Source: Thalassospira marina (GTDB lineage Bacteria; Pseudomonadota; Alphaproteobacteria; Rhodospirillales; Thalassospiraceae). From it: a stretch of DNA of 64,000 bases. The notes below the pieces were generated by a model that did not search any database, was not told the origin of the DNA, and saw only the letters and a program-made list of their open reading frames with translations. Location: contig NZ_CP024199.1 in the NCBI RefSeq assembly GCF_002844375.1, positions 2,830,001 through 2,894,000 on the forward strand, read 5' to 3'. Below, piece by piece: positions 53,121 through 62,703 of this stretch. The translations under genes were made by a program, and so were the position numbers. Positions within the stretch are counted from its first letter, which is position 1. Every line of letters begins with the position of its first letter.

Positions 53121-53747
53121 TGCGTCCTCCCCTTATGCCGCATTTGCGGGCATATCCCATACCCTGGCATCAAAACGGCCAAAGCATCATTTTCTTATAT
53201 GGGCATGGTCCCCCTGCCCTGTCAGCCCAGTATGGCAACAGCCATGACCACCGCAATCCCGGCTTTCTGCGACCATCCCTTCGCCGACCACCCTTAACGG
53301 CGGATATCACCCCTGAAATCCGCCCCCTTTGGGATCGCGCCAAGCATCATGCAGCCCGGCCATTGTCAGACGACGGATATACAGGTTCCCCTGCCCAAAG
53401 ACGTAACCAGCCAATCACCGTGTCGAATAATCATAAAAGCATGGATCGCGGCCAAGGCAGAACGATTGTTCCACATTGTCCCCAAAAGCCAAAGGCCCCG
53501 GAACAAAAGGCACACGACCATACAATGGTATGAAAATGCTTTATACCTACAGGAAGTGGTGTTGCACAATCGCTGTTTGCGATGCCGGACAAATACGCAG
53601 TTTTACCGGCTTATGCTTCCCTTACCCGCAACCAGCATCATCGATCAGCAGCAAGCAGTCAGCGCCGGCAACCTGCCAAAACAAAACCCCCGACCATGAT
53701 GTGGCCGGGGGTTTTAAAATCATACCGTCAGAAACAATGACGCGTGA
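53121..53747. other. 627-bp gap with only a terminator
   Basis: No convincing coding frame. Its right end holds the terminator of the DUF4167 gene (53683-53715). Several short frames have no family match. Confidence 0.45.
53683..53715. terminator. Terminator of the DUF4167 gene
   Basis: AAAACCCCCG / CGGGGGTTTT, a perfect 10-bp stem with a 13-nt loop. It can serve both directions. Confidence 0.85.
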
Positions 53748-54731
53748 TCAGGCTGAAACCTTCTCACTTTCGGCATCGCTGCCTTCGTCGCCATCTTCAC
53801 GGCTGCCAACGCGGCTGCGGCCACGCCGTGCAGTCGGATGACGGCCACGGGTGCGGGTCGTCGAAGCAGCACGCTTGCGCGGCTTTTTCTCGTCGCTGCC
53901 ATCGCCTTCAACATCAGAAACGGCATCAGCAGGCGCATCATCGGCACTGGCGGCCGGTGTAACGGCGTCATCAGCACTGGCATCATCAGCCGCCTTGGCT
54001 GCCGCGGTTTTACGCGGGGCACGGGGCGTTGTGGTGCGGCGGGTGCGCGTGGCACGTTTCGGTGCGGCTTCCTCGCTGGCATCCGCGGCTTCGGCTGCGT
54101 CAGCGGCTTCTACGGCCGGTGCAACGGGTGCATCATCGGCGGTTTCGGCGGCTTCGCTGGCTTCGGCCTTGGGCTTGCGCGGGGTGCGGGTACGCGTTGC
54201 GCGGGGGGTACGTGCCGGTTTGGCTTCGTCCTGCGCGCTCACCGCGGTTTCCTGCTGGTTCTGGTTGGCAGCGGCAACATCGCCCGCATCCCCATCCACA
54301 ACATTGCCGTTCTGGTCCTGTGCTACATCCTGCGCGGATGCATCCTCTGCACGGTGTTCGGCATTGTTATGACGGTTGCCACGCTGATCGTTGTTGTGAC
54401 GATCATTGTTATTGCGGTCGTTATTGTTGCGATCACTGTTGTTCCGCTCGTTCCGTTCGGAACGCGGCTGTGCCTCGCGGCGCTGGTTTTCCCATTCGAT
54501 CGCCGACTGCAGAATGCGATAATAATGTTCGGCATACTGATAATAGTTTTCTGCCAGAACAGGATCGTCGGTGCAATCTTTGGCAAGCGACACGTATTTT
54601 TCGTAAACCTGTTGGGCATTACCGCGCACGCGCCCGTCCGGACCGTTACTGTCGAAGTTCTGAAATTTCGGATTTACAGGACGTTTATTAGGCTGTGGCC
54701 GCCCGCGCGGACGTTTATTGTTATTTCTCAT
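53748..54731 (-). CDS. DUF4167 domain-containing protein with long Ala/Arg/Asp-rich tail
   Basis: A 327-residue protein. The N-terminal DUF4167 domain (about 1-90) reads MRNNNKRPRGRPQPNKRPV, FDSNGPDGRVRGNAQQVYEKY, then ENYYQYAEHYYRILQSAIEWE. The remaining 230 residues are low complexity: an Asn/Arg/Asp block (NNNDRNNNDRHNNDQ) and an Ala/Thr/Arg/Asp block with RTRTPRK repeats. The DUF4167 family occurs in alphaproteobacteria and is thought to bind nucleic acid because of its basic tails; that role is inferred. The upstream open stretch (to 54854) is discarded because ATG 54731 matches the family start. Its GC-rich, repetitive codons explain a long false frame on the other strand. Confidence 0.82.
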   Translation of the reverse strand: MRNNNKRPRGRPQPNKRPVNPKFQNFDSNGPDGRVRGNAQQVYEKYVSLAKDCTDDPVLAENYYQYAEHYYRILQSAIEWENQRREAQPRSERNERNNSDRNNNDRNNNDRHNNDQRGNRHNNAEHRAEDASAQDVAQDQNGNVVDGDAGDVAAANQNQQETAVSAQDEAKPARTPRATRTRTPRKPKAEASEAAETADDAPVAPAVEAADAAEAADASEEAAPKRATRTRRTTTPRAPRKTAAAKAADDASADDAVTPAASADDAPADAVSDVEGDGSDEKKPRKRAASTTRTRGRHPTARRGRSRVGSREDGDEGSDAESEKVSA

Positions 54732-55193
54732 ATCAACATACTGTTGGCGTTGAGGACACCCGGGGTCATCACGATTGTGCCCCGGAACCAATCCGTCTGA
54801 AAAAACACATTTCCCGAAAAACAGTACCGGCCAAACGGTACCGTCTGAAATCAACCGATGACCAATTTAAGGAACGGAGATTTGTTACTGTTTACAGGGG
54901 AACACGGCGCAATTAGAAAGCGCGTCAGGCACCCGGCCTGCTCAGGACAAACTATATGTCTTGCTGGCTTATTCCAACTGTTTTTTTCCGTTCTTTCATT
55001 TTTTTTACAACATCGTTGCCGTTAATCACGCACGGGCGAACTATTCAGTAAACACAATTGCTTACTGACTGCACAATTGATCATCCCTGCCCTGATAACA
55101 GGCGATAAACAGGCAAAATTTGCACATCTAACCCGGCCATAATCCTTACCCGGATCTTCAGGCTGATTTTTCACCGCATCCCAAAGCCGTTTT
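54732..55193. other. 462-bp gap between prmC and the DUF4167 gene
   Basis: No gene seen. It holds an AT-rich stretch with TTTTTTT and TTTTTTTT runs near 54980-55010. No promoter can be placed with confidence. Confidence 0.4.
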
Positions 55194-56156
55194 TTACCCG
55201 GCTTTGCGTCCACCAACACAGCGCACGATATCCCCCAGATCACGGCGATATTCGATGGCGTCAAATCCATGCTGTGTCAAAAGGTCATGAACGGCTTTTT
55301 CCTGGCCACGGCCAATTTCAAAAATAACCATTCCACCAGGCCGCACCAGCCGTGCGGCAACCCCGGCCAGAATGCGATAGGCCCCCAGCCCGTCTGCCCC
55401 GTCGCTTAGGGCGTTATACGGGTCATAATCGCGAACATCGGGGGCAAGGTCCGCCATTTCGTCCTGTGCGATATAGGGCGGATTGGACAGCATGATATCA
55501 AATCCTGCCGCCAATGTCTTCCCACCCAATTCACGATCCAGATCACAGTCCCAGTCGGAAACAACAAACCGGCAACGATCAGCCAATTTCAGACTTTCGG
55601 CATTTTCACGCGCACAGGCAACCGCACCGGGGCTGATATCCACACCAATGCCGGTTGCACCGGGCACATCCCCCAGCACCGACAATATCAAGCAGCCCGT
55701 GCCCGTACCAAAATCGATAATAGCGGGCGACTTCCCGGCATTTGAAGCCCCAGTTGGTGCCTTATTTGAAACTTCATTTGGAACTTCACCGGCACTGTTC
55801 GTCACGCATTCAATCGCCCATTCAACCAGCGTTTCGCTATCGGGGCGCGGATCAAGGGTATCAGCCGTAACCTTGAAACTATGCCGCCAGAAATCACGTT
55901 TTCCCAAAATGCGCGATACCGGCTCATGGGCGATCCGCCGCGCAATCATGGCACGAAAGCGCGTTACGGCGTCATCCGTTACCTTGTCTTCCGGCCATGC
56001 CAGAATACGGCTGGCATCAACCCCGCAGGCTTCCGAAAGCAAAATACGCGCATCAAGCCGGGCCGTATCGCACCCGGCACCGCGCAATTGCACGACGGCC
56101 CAGTTCATCAAATCCCCCAGGGTAGCAGGGGTATTGTCCGGGGCGCCTTCGTTCAT
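55194..56156 (-). CDS. prmC: Peptide chain release factor N5-glutamine methyltransferase
   Basis: A 320-residue methyltransferase that methylates the GGQ glutamine of release factors 1 and 2. The N-terminal helical domain is followed by the SAM fold (DFGTGTGCLILSVL) and the diagnostic NPPY (LSNPPYIA). An insertion of about 25 residues (VPNEVSNKAPTGASNAG) after the strand GEV is not typical. It directly follows prfA, its substrate, so the two form the conserved prfA-prmC pair. ATG 56156 is taken; a TTG start at 56174 overlapping the prfA stop is the alternative. Confidence 0.93.
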   Translation of the reverse strand: MNEGAPDNTPATLGDLMNWAVVQLRGAGCDTARLDARILLSEACGVDASRILAWPEDKVTDDAVTRFRAMIARRIAHEPVSRILGKRDFWRHSFKVTADTLDPRPDSETLVEWAIECVTNSAGEVPNEVSNKAPTGASNAGKSPAIIDFGTGTGCLILSVLGDVPGATGIGVDISPGAVACARENAESLKLADRCRFVVSDWDCDLDRELGGKTLAAGFDIMLSNPPYIAQDEMADLAPDVRDYDPYNALSDGADGLGAYRILAGVAARLVRPGGMVIFEIGRGQEKAVHDLLTQHGFDAIEYRRDLGDIVRCVGGRKAG

Positions 56157-56163
56157 GGCGGGC

Positions 56164-57246
56164 TTAATTTTCAATTTCGGCGAGCTTCTGCGCCTGGTCT
56201 TCGGAAATCAGGGCATCAATCATTTCATCAACTGCCGGGCCACCGGTGATAAAATCATCCAGCCGGTACAGTGTCAGGTTAATCCGATGGTCCGAAACAC
56301 GCCCCTGCGGGAAGTTATAGGTGCGAATACGTTCTGACCGGTCACCCGATCCCACCTGCGATTTGCGGTCGGCCGCGCGGGCGGCATCCTTGGTTTCGCG
56401 TTCATGGTCATAAAGGCGCGTCATCAGCATTTTCATGGCCTTGGCCTTGTTTTTATGCTGCGACTTTTCTTCCTGGCAGGCAGCAACAACACCCGACGGA
56501 ATATGGGTAACACGCACGGCACTATCAGTAGTGTTCACGTGCTGCCCACCCGCGCCCTGCGACCGATAGGTATCAATACGCAAATCCTTCGGGTCGATAT
56601 GCACATCGACCTCTTCGGCTTCGGGCAACACGGCAACGGTTGCAGCAGACGTATGAATACGCCCCCCCGTTTCAGTTACCGGCACACGCTGCACACGGTG
56701 CACGCCACTTTCATATTTCAGGCGGGCAAACACCCCTGCCCCCGAAACATTGACCACCACTTCCTTAAACCCGCCAAGGTCGTTTTCGCTGGCATCCATC
56801 AGTTCAAACCGCCAACCGCGAGTCTCGGCATAACGCTGATACATGCGATAAAGGTCCGCCGCAAACAGGGCGGCTTCTTCACCGCCCGTACCGGCGCGAA
56901 TTTCAAGAATGGCGTTCTTTTCGTCTGCCGCATCCTTTGGCAGCAGCATCAGCTTTACGGCATGTTCGGCTTCGGGCAGTTGCTCCAGCAATTCCTGGCG
57001 TTCGGCCTCGGCCATTTCGCGCATTTCGCGGTCTGATTCCGGGTCCGCCAGCAGTTCCTTCACCCCGGCCAGATCATCATGCAGGCGCTGAAACGCCTCG
57101 ATCTTTTCAACAACCGGCAGCAATTCGGCATATTCGCGAGACAGCTTGGCAAAGCTGTCACTGTCTCCGGCACCACCCGAAAGCAGGGATTTAAGCTCGT
57201 CAAACCGGCGCACAACACCATGCAGCTTTGCTGGGTCCAAACTCAC
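56164..57246 (-). CDS. prfA: Peptide chain release factor 1
   Basis: A 360-residue RF1 that reads UAA and UAG and triggers peptide release. The GGQ motif sits in QGAGGQHVNTTDSAVR. The tripeptide codon-recognition region appears in RVPVTETGGRIHTSAATV. The GTG start at 57246 overlaps the stop codon of hemA (GTGA), with AGGAG upstream, so translation is coupled. The next gene downstream is prmC, encoding its methyltransferase. The order hemA-prfA-prmC is a familiar block in other proteobacteria. Confidence 0.97.
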   Translation of the reverse strand: MSLDPAKLHGVVRRFDELKSLLSGGAGDSDSFAKLSREYAELLPVVEKIEAFQRLHDDLAGVKELLADPESDREMREMAEAERQELLEQLPEAEHAVKLMLLPKDAADEKNAILEIRAGTGGEEAALFAADLYRMYQRYAETRGWRFELMDASENDLGGFKEVVVNVSGAGVFARLKYESGVHRVQRVPVTETGGRIHTSAATVAVLPEAEEVDVHIDPKDLRIDTYRSQGAGGQHVNTTDSAVRVTHIPSGVVAACQEEKSQHKNKAKAMKMLMTRLYDHERETKDAARAADRKSQVGSGDRSERIRTYNFPQGRVSDHRINLTLYRLDDFITGGPAVDEMIDALISEDQAQKLAEIEN

Positions 57247-58604
57247 TCTTTATTCTCCTGATCTGTATCTGCCGGGTCCAAAGGGTCCTGACGGTCTGTC
57301 TGGTCATCTTCGGCCGGATGAAGCGGAAACAGCCGCCCCAGCAATTTTTGCGCCTTGACCCATTCCATCGTCCCGGCGCCGCCGGTGGTGGCTGCTAGGT
57401 CTTTAAGGGCTTGTGTGGGCGCATGCAACAGCCGATTAACCAAAAGCCGGGTGGCTTTTTCGGCATCGCCATGGCTTTCGGCCAGCGCGCTTGCCCGCAC
57501 GGCATCAAAATGCTGGCGCAATTCCGCCAGTGCCGGGATTGCGGCCCGTTCCGCCCGCACCCGCACGAAATGGTCCACTTCCGCCTCGACCATCGCCCAG
57601 GCTTCGTCGGCTTTTTCCTCGCGTCCGCCGCGCCCTTCGGCAGCGATTTTTTCAAGGTCTTCCAGCCGGTAATAAAAGACTTCCGAAATATCATCGACCT
57701 GCGGGTCAATGTCGCCGGGAACGGCCGTATCAATCATCAATACCGGGCGATACCGCCTGCGCTTTACCGCTGCTAACGCAATTTCACGGTTAATCAGGTA
57801 ACGGCGTGATCCGCCAGCCGTCAGCACAATGTCGGCCTCGGCCAGCAGGCGGTCGAGATCGCCCATATCCGACCAGTGGCATTCCAGCCGGCGCGCAACA
57901 AGGCGGGCACGCGCGGTTAACCTGTCGGTCACCATGATGCGGCCAATGCCCCGTTCGGCAAGGGATGCGGCAATCAGTTCGCCCATATCACCCGCACCGG
58001 CCAACAGCAGCGCGCAATTGCCAATATCCCCATGCAGGTCACGGGCGACGGACTGTGCGGCCGCCGCAATCGAAACCGCCCCCTGCCCAATCCCCGTCTG
58101 GCTGCGGACCTTTTTGGAAATGGCATAGGCCGTTTGATAAACCTGCTCAAGCTCGCGGCCAACAAGGCCGTGGGCACGGGCAATTTTGTGGGCATCCTTG
58201 ATCTGGCCGAAAACTTCGGGTTCGCCAATCACCAGGCTGTCCAGGGACGCAGCAACGGCAAAAACATGGCGCAGCGCTTCGCGCCCGTTACGAATATAAA
58301 GTTCGGCTGCCAGCTGGTCACGGTCCAGATCGGCCCACAGCGCCATCAGGTCGATAACGCGTTCGCGGCCCCGTTCGGCCTCGTTGGCCAGCAGGTGGAT
58401 TTCGGTACGGTTGCAGGTCGAAACCACAACCGCCTGCCCCAGCCGCGCCTGGGTGATAACCCCCAGGAATTGCGGCAAACGGGCTTCGTCAATGAAAAGG
58501 CGGTCGCGCGTTTCCTCACTGGATCGCCGGTGGTTGGTCCCAACCACCATCAAGCGGTCCAGCGGCCAGTCTCCGGCTTCGTCGCGTCCCGCCGCCTCAC
58601 TCAC
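57243..58604 (-). CDS. hemA: Glutamyl-tRNA reductase
   Basis: A 453-residue GluTR that reduces glutamyl-tRNA to glutamate-1-semialdehyde, the first step of the C5 route to tetrapyrroles. The active-site motif STCNRTEIH contains C64, the thioester cysteine. MVVGTNHRRSSEETRDR, the linker SLDSLVIGEPEVFGQIKDA and the NADPH domain (LLAGAGDMGE) are present, and the C-terminal dimerisation helix is complete. Most alphaproteobacteria make 5-aminolevulinate with ALA synthase instead, so this gene is notable. GTG 58604 is preferred because the longer frame overlaps hisS. Co-transcribed with hisS and prfA. Confidence 0.93.
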   Translation of the reverse strand: MSEAAGRDEAGDWPLDRLMVVGTNHRRSSEETRDRLFIDEARLPQFLGVITQARLGQAVVVSTCNRTEIHLLANEAERGRERVIDLMALWADLDRDQLAAELYIRNGREALRHVFAVAASLDSLVIGEPEVFGQIKDAHKIARAHGLVGRELEQVYQTAYAISKKVRSQTGIGQGAVSIAAAAQSVARDLHGDIGNCALLLAGAGDMGELIAASLAERGIGRIMVTDRLTARARLVARRLECHWSDMGDLDRLLAEADIVLTAGGSRRYLINREIALAAVKRRRYRPVLMIDTAVPGDIDPQVDDISEVFYYRLEDLEKIAAEGRGGREEKADEAWAMVEAEVDHFVRVRAERAAIPALAELRQHFDAVRASALAESHGDAEKATRLLVNRLLHAPTQALKDLAATTGGAGTMEWVKAQKLLGRLFPLHPAEDDQTDRQDPLDPADTDQENKE

Positions 58605-58611
58605 CGGGCAC

Positions 58612-59853
58612 TTACCTCTCGCCAATAACACCAATCAGGCTGTCAATCGCAACTTCCTGCTGCTCGCCTGCATCCAGATCACGCACAACGGCAACGCCTT
58701 TTGCCAGTTCATCATCACCGATGATAACCGCCATTTTGGCATTTGCCTTATCTGCCCGTTTCAGGCGTTTTTTCATATTGCCCGAATAACCCAGTTCAAC
58801 GGCAATGCCCGCTTCGCGCAACTGTTGTGCCAGTGTGCGGCAACGGCTTTCGGCGGCATCGCCCATCGGCACCAGTGCAACAGGGCGCGGTGCAGCGGGG
58901 GCCGTACCCACCATCATTGCCAGGCGTTCAACACCGGCAGCCCAGCCAACACCGGCGGTTTGCGGGCCACCCATGGTCGAAATCAGGCCGTCATAACGGC
59001 CACCGGCCATTACGGTGCCCTGTGCGCCAAGGGTGCTGGTCACAAATTCAAAACAGGTGTGGCAATAATAATCCAGCCCGCGTACCAGACGCGGGTTAAG
59101 CTGGTAATTAATGCCAATATCACCCAGCCCGTCGGTCAACTGCTTGAAGAACGTTTTTGAATGTTCATTCAGATATTCACCAAATAACGGGGCATTGGCC
59201 ACCAGTTCACGGTCGCCTTCATCCTTGGAATCCAGAATACGCAGCGGGTTTTTCTCAAGGCGGTTGCGGCTGTCTTCCGACAGCTTTTCAAAATGCCCTT
59301 TGAAATAATCCACCAGCACATCGCGATATGCCGCACGGCTTTCCGGGTCCCCCAGGGTGTTAAGTTCAAGGGTGATGTTATCCCAAAGACCCAGCGCCTT
59401 AAGGATATGCGCGCCATAGGCAATGACTTCGATATCACCGGCAACCTGTTCAACGCCAAGCAGTTCAACACCGATCTGGTGGAACTGGCGCTGACGGCCC
59501 TTCTGCGGGCGCTCATAACGGAACATCGGCCCGTAATAACACACCTTCACCGGCGACATCTGCTGCATGCCATTGGAAATATAGGCACGCGCGATACCGG
59601 CGGTATTTTCCGGGCGCAGGGTGATGCGCTCCCCACCGCGATCCTCGAAGGTGTACATTTCCTTGGTCACAACATCGGACGTATCGCCAAGGGTACGGGC
59701 AAAAACATCGGTGAATTCAAAAATCGGCGTGGTCATACGATGATAACCATACAGCTCGCCAATGGCGCGGGCAGTTTCCGCAATATGGTCCTGTACCCGG
59801 TTTTCTTCGGGTAGAAGGTCATGTGTGCCACGGACGGGTTGAAGCGATGCCAC
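58612..59853 (-). CDS. hisS: Histidyl-tRNA synthetase
   Basis: A 413-residue class II synthetase charging tRNA-His. Motif 1 is LQPVRGTHDLLPEENRVQDH onward; motif 2 is FRYERPQKGRQRQFHQIG; the His-specific segment is RLVRGLDYYCHTCFEF; motif 3 is in the AGVGWAAGVERLAM region; and the C-terminal anticodon domain begins near VALVPMG. The start is GTG 59853, with GGAGA six bases upstream. It lies 107 bp after ispG and its stop precedes the hemA start by 7 bp. Confidence 0.96.
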   Translation of the reverse strand: MASLQPVRGTHDLLPEENRVQDHIAETARAIGELYGYHRMTTPIFEFTDVFARTLGDTSDVVTKEMYTFEDRGGERITLRPENTAGIARAYISNGMQQMSPVKVCYYGPMFRYERPQKGRQRQFHQIGVELLGVEQVAGDIEVIAYGAHILKALGLWDNITLELNTLGDPESRAAYRDVLVDYFKGHFEKLSEDSRNRLEKNPLRILDSKDEGDRELVANAPLFGEYLNEHSKTFFKQLTDGLGDIGINYQLNPRLVRGLDYYCHTCFEFVTSTLGAQGTVMAGGRYDGLISTMGGPQTAGVGWAAGVERLAMMVGTAPAAPRPVALVPMGDAAESRCRTLAQQLREAGIAVELGYSGNMKKRLKRADKANAKMAVIIGDDELAKGVAVVRDLDAGEQQEVAIDSLIGVIGER

Positions 59854-59960
59854 GTTCTGTCTCCGATATTCTTGCTGTTTTCCAAATCAGGCGGGACGCC
59901 TGCGCACGAAAATAGCCTTCCGCCGGGATGGCGGAAAGCCCTAATTCCGCATAAAAGGCG

Positions 59961-61073
59961 CTATTCTGCGGCGGCCTTGGCTGCTTCGATTTTCGCAGCC
60001 CGTTCCTCGACCAGTTCCACAATATGATCAACCATCTTTTCAGTGCTGATATTATGGTCGGGACGGCCGGAAATATACATTTTGTGGTTGCCACCACCGC
60101 CACCGGTCAGGCCGATATCAGTTTCGCGCGCTTCGCCCGGGCCATTAACGATGCAGCCAATAATCGACAGCGAAATCGGCGTGGAAATATGGGCCAGGCG
60201 CTTTTCAAGCTCGGCCACGGTATCCACCACGTTAAAGCCCTGCCGCGCACAGGACGGGCAGGAAACAATCTGAACACCGCGGGTCCGAAGCCCCAGCGAT
60301 TTCAGAATGTCAAAACCGACATGGATTTCCTCGACCGGGTCAGCAGACAGCGACACACGCAATGTATCGCCAATACCAGCCCACAAAAGGTTACCCATCC
60401 CGATAGAGGATTTAACCGTACCGCCGCGCAAACCACCGGCCTCGGTAATGCCCAGATGCAGCGGGTAATCGCAGGCATCAGCCAGCCCATAATAGGCGGC
60501 AACAGCCAGAAACACATCCGATGCCTTGACCGAGATTTTAAATTCGCGGAAATCAAGGTCTTCAAGAATGCGCGCATGGTTCAGCGCACTTTCGACCATC
60601 GCTTCAGGGCAGGGTTCGCCGTATTTTTCCAGAAGTTCACGTTCCAGCGACCCGGCATTCACGCCAATGCGCATCGAACAGCCATGATCCTTGGCAGCCT
60701 TCACCACTTCGCGCACCCGATCGGTCGAACCGATATTACCGGGATTAATGCGCAGGCAGGCGGCACCACTTTCGGCGGCCTCGATTGCACGTTTGTAATG
60801 GAAATGGATATCAGCAACGATCGGCACGCTGACCTGTTTGATGATGTCCTTTAACGCCAGCGACGATTCCTGATCCGGGCAGGACACACGCACAATATCA
60901 GCACCGGCTTCTTCAAGCCGGTGGATCTGCGCGACCGTAGCCGCCACATCCGTGGTCAGGGTGTTGGTCATGGACTGCACCGAAATCGGTGCATCGCCAC
61001 CAACCTCGACATTGCCTACACGGATTTTGCGGCTTTTGCGGCGTTCGATATCACGATAGGGGCGGACACTCAT
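59961..61073 (-). CDS. ispG: 4-hydroxy-3-methylbut-2-enyl diphosphate synthase (IspG/GcpE)
   Basis: A 370-residue 4Fe-4S enzyme converting MEcPP to HMBPP in the non-mevalonate isoprenoid pathway. The TIM barrel contains ISVQSMTNTLT and VADIHFHYKRA. Cluster cysteines lie in SCPSC and SIIGCIVNGPGEA. The C-terminal tail is Ala/Glu-rich. Electron donors (ferredoxin or flavodoxin) are not encoded here. A 21-bp palindrome lies about 100 bp upstream of the start. Downstream follows hisS. Confidence 0.96.
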   Translation of the reverse strand: MSVRPYRDIERRKSRKIRVGNVEVGGDAPISVQSMTNTLTTDVAATVAQIHRLEEAGADIVRVSCPDQESSLALKDIIKQVSVPIVADIHFHYKRAIEAAESGAACLRINPGNIGSTDRVREVVKAAKDHGCSMRIGVNAGSLERELLEKYGEPCPEAMVESALNHARILEDLDFREFKISVKASDVFLAVAAYYGLADACDYPLHLGITEAGGLRGGTVKSSIGMGNLLWAGIGDTLRVSLSADPVEEIHVGFDILKSLGLRTRGVQIVSCPSCARQGFNVVDTVAELEKRLAHISTPISLSIIGCIVNGPGEARETDIGLTGGGGGNHKMYISGRPDHNISTEKMVDHIVELVEERAAKIEAAKAAAE

Positions 61074-61174
61074 TTGCGGATCCGTAGCCTTTGTTGGAAC
61101 ACAGTGAACTGTAGGCCTGTATATAGCTTATCCCCCGCGCGGAAGAAACCGTCCCGCGCAGGTTTTTCACGGTG

Positions 61175-61195
61175 TTTTTGTGACAGTCACAAAAA
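61175..61195. promoter_or_regulatory. Perfect 21-bp palindrome upstream of ispG
   Basis: TTTTTGTGAC, one A, GTCACAAAAA. The central TGTGACAGTCACA resembles a FadR/GntR- or CRP-like dyad, but the spacing is unusual. It overlaps the T-tract side of the rodZ terminator. Confidence 0.5.
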
Positions 61196-61220
61196 AGGCG
61201 GCCCGGGGTGCGGCCGCCTT
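61191..61220 (-). terminator. Terminator of the RodZ-like gene
   Basis: AAGGCGGC / GCCGCCTT, a perfect 8-bp stem with a 10-nt loop, followed by TTTTTT on the minus strand. Confidence 0.82.
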
Positions 61221-61248
61221 CCTGTTTTTCATACCTGCGGGCAGGTCA

Positions 61249-62541
61249 TTACTGGGTCTTTTTCTCGGTCGTGGTCGCCAGAATATCATCAGGATTCAGC
61301 GAATAATCCGAAATCACCTGACCATATGACCCCACCACAAGGTTCTTTGCGCCATCAACACTGATCGAAAGCGCACCGGCATTACCCACTTCAAGCTTCA
61401 GGCCATCCCGGTTGGGAACGCGATAAACATCACCGGCACTCAGCATACGGGTCAGAAGAATATTGCCATCTTCCTCGCGAATGCGTACCCAACTGGTTTC
61501 ATTGGCCGAAATGGTCACGCGGCTATCGGCATTCACGGCACCAAATACGCGCCCGCCGCCTGCATCACCCACTTCCGGCGCTGCCGGAACAGAGGCAACT
61601 TCCGGCGTGCTCGCCGTTTGCGGGGTATTGGGTGCACGCGGCGGCAACGGAATATTGCCCTGATCAGGCATGATACCTGCGGCCTGGTCTGCCGGGGCAG
61701 CAGGCGCAGACGCCGCACCACCAGCCGCACCATTATTTGCCACCTGCCCGTTTGCAGGTGCCGGTGCCGCACCATTGGTCGCATTGGCGCCATTGGCCGC
61801 CATGGCCGGCGTATCATTCATATTCGCCGGTGAATTGGCGTTACCATTGGCCGTGCTGGCATTGCCTGTGGCATCAAAATCAGGTTCGGCAAACATGCCT
61901 TCAACCGTGCCAGACGCCTGGTCATTCATGCTTTCCGATGCCTGCGCCGAGGGGGAGCCCCCCATCCGCTGCCCCGATGAAGACGGGCCAACTTCGGCTG
62001 CATGTGCTTCGGCTGCGTTTTCCAGCGTACGTTCACGTTCAGAAGATGCATTACCAGCCGGTGCCGATGCTTCGGGAACGGCGGTATAGCCTTTCATGCG
62101 ATCAGGCAGCGGCTCGACCAGATCGGCAATGGTTTTGCCCTGGCTTGAAAGATAGTACCAGCCACCATAGGCAACGATGCCCAAAACAGCCGCAATCAGC
62201 ATCATCGCGCCACCAGGAACCCGGCTTTCCTGCACAGGTTTGGGAAAGCTCAACTGGCTGCGCACGGCGGGCGCATTGCTTTCTTCCTTGTAGCGACGGA
62301 CAATTTCTTTGCCATCCAGGCCAAGATGCTCTGCATACCCCTTCACAAAGCCCAGCCCATACGGCCCGCCCGGAAGGGCGTCGTAATCACTGTTTTCAAT
62401 CGCTTCCAGATAGACTTTGCGAATCCGCAAAAGCTGCGCAACACCGTCAAGGGTCTGGCCATGCGTCGTCCGCGTGTGACGCAAAAGCCGCCCGACAGTC
62501 ATCGATTCAGCGTTTAAATTAGCCTGTGGTTCCATACTCAT
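61249..62541 (-). CDS. RodZ-like helix-turn-helix membrane protein with DUF4115 domain
   Basis: A 430-residue protein. The cytoplasmic HTH_25 domain (about 10-80) reads TVGRLLRHTRTTHGQTLDGV, with RIRKVYLEAIENSDYDALPGGPYGLGFVKGYAEHL. One membrane helix (about 115-135, MMLIAAVLGIVAYGGWYYL) leads to a long Ala/Asn/Pro/Gly-rich periplasmic linker (about 150-330) and a C-terminal DUF4115 domain (about 340-415). RodZ ties MreB to the membrane and helps set cell shape, a role inferred here. The linker is longer than in E. coli RodZ. ATG 62541 is preferred to the frame opening at 62691, which lacks a ribosome site. Followed by ispG, as often seen in proteobacteria. Confidence 0.82.
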   Translation of the reverse strand: MSMEPQANLNAESMTVGRLLRHTRTTHGQTLDGVAQLLRIRKVYLEAIENSDYDALPGGPYGLGFVKGYAEHLGLDGKEIVRRYKEESNAPAVRSQLSFPKPVQESRVPGGAMMLIAAVLGIVAYGGWYYLSSQGKTIADLVEPLPDRMKGYTAVPEASAPAGNASSERERTLENAAEAHAAEVGPSSSGQRMGGSPSAQASESMNDQASGTVEGMFAEPDFDATGNASTANGNANSPANMNDTPAMAANGANATNGAAPAPANGQVANNGAAGGAASAPAAPADQAAGIMPDQGNIPLPPRAPNTPQTASTPEVASVPAAPEVGDAGGGRVFGAVNADSRVTISANETSWVRIREEDGNILLTRMLSAGDVYRVPNRDGLKLEVGNAGALSISVDGAKNLVVGSYGQVISDYSLNPDDILATTTEKKTQ

Positions 62542-62703
62542 ATCATTTGAAGGCACACTTCCGGGCAACGGTTTAAAACGCAAACGCCCTCTTGGTGGCA
62601 CTCCCAAATGATCTTCCTTTCGCTTTCCGATCGCCAACTCCCGCACCCCCACGTTACGATCCAGCAACAAACTAGCAAATACCCCAGCCAAAAGCGATTT
62701 TTT

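Noticed and set aside
53838..54800. 320-codon plus-strand frame opposite the DUF4167 gene
   Set aside because: Generated by the low-complexity, GC-rich tail of the DUF4167 protein on the other strand.
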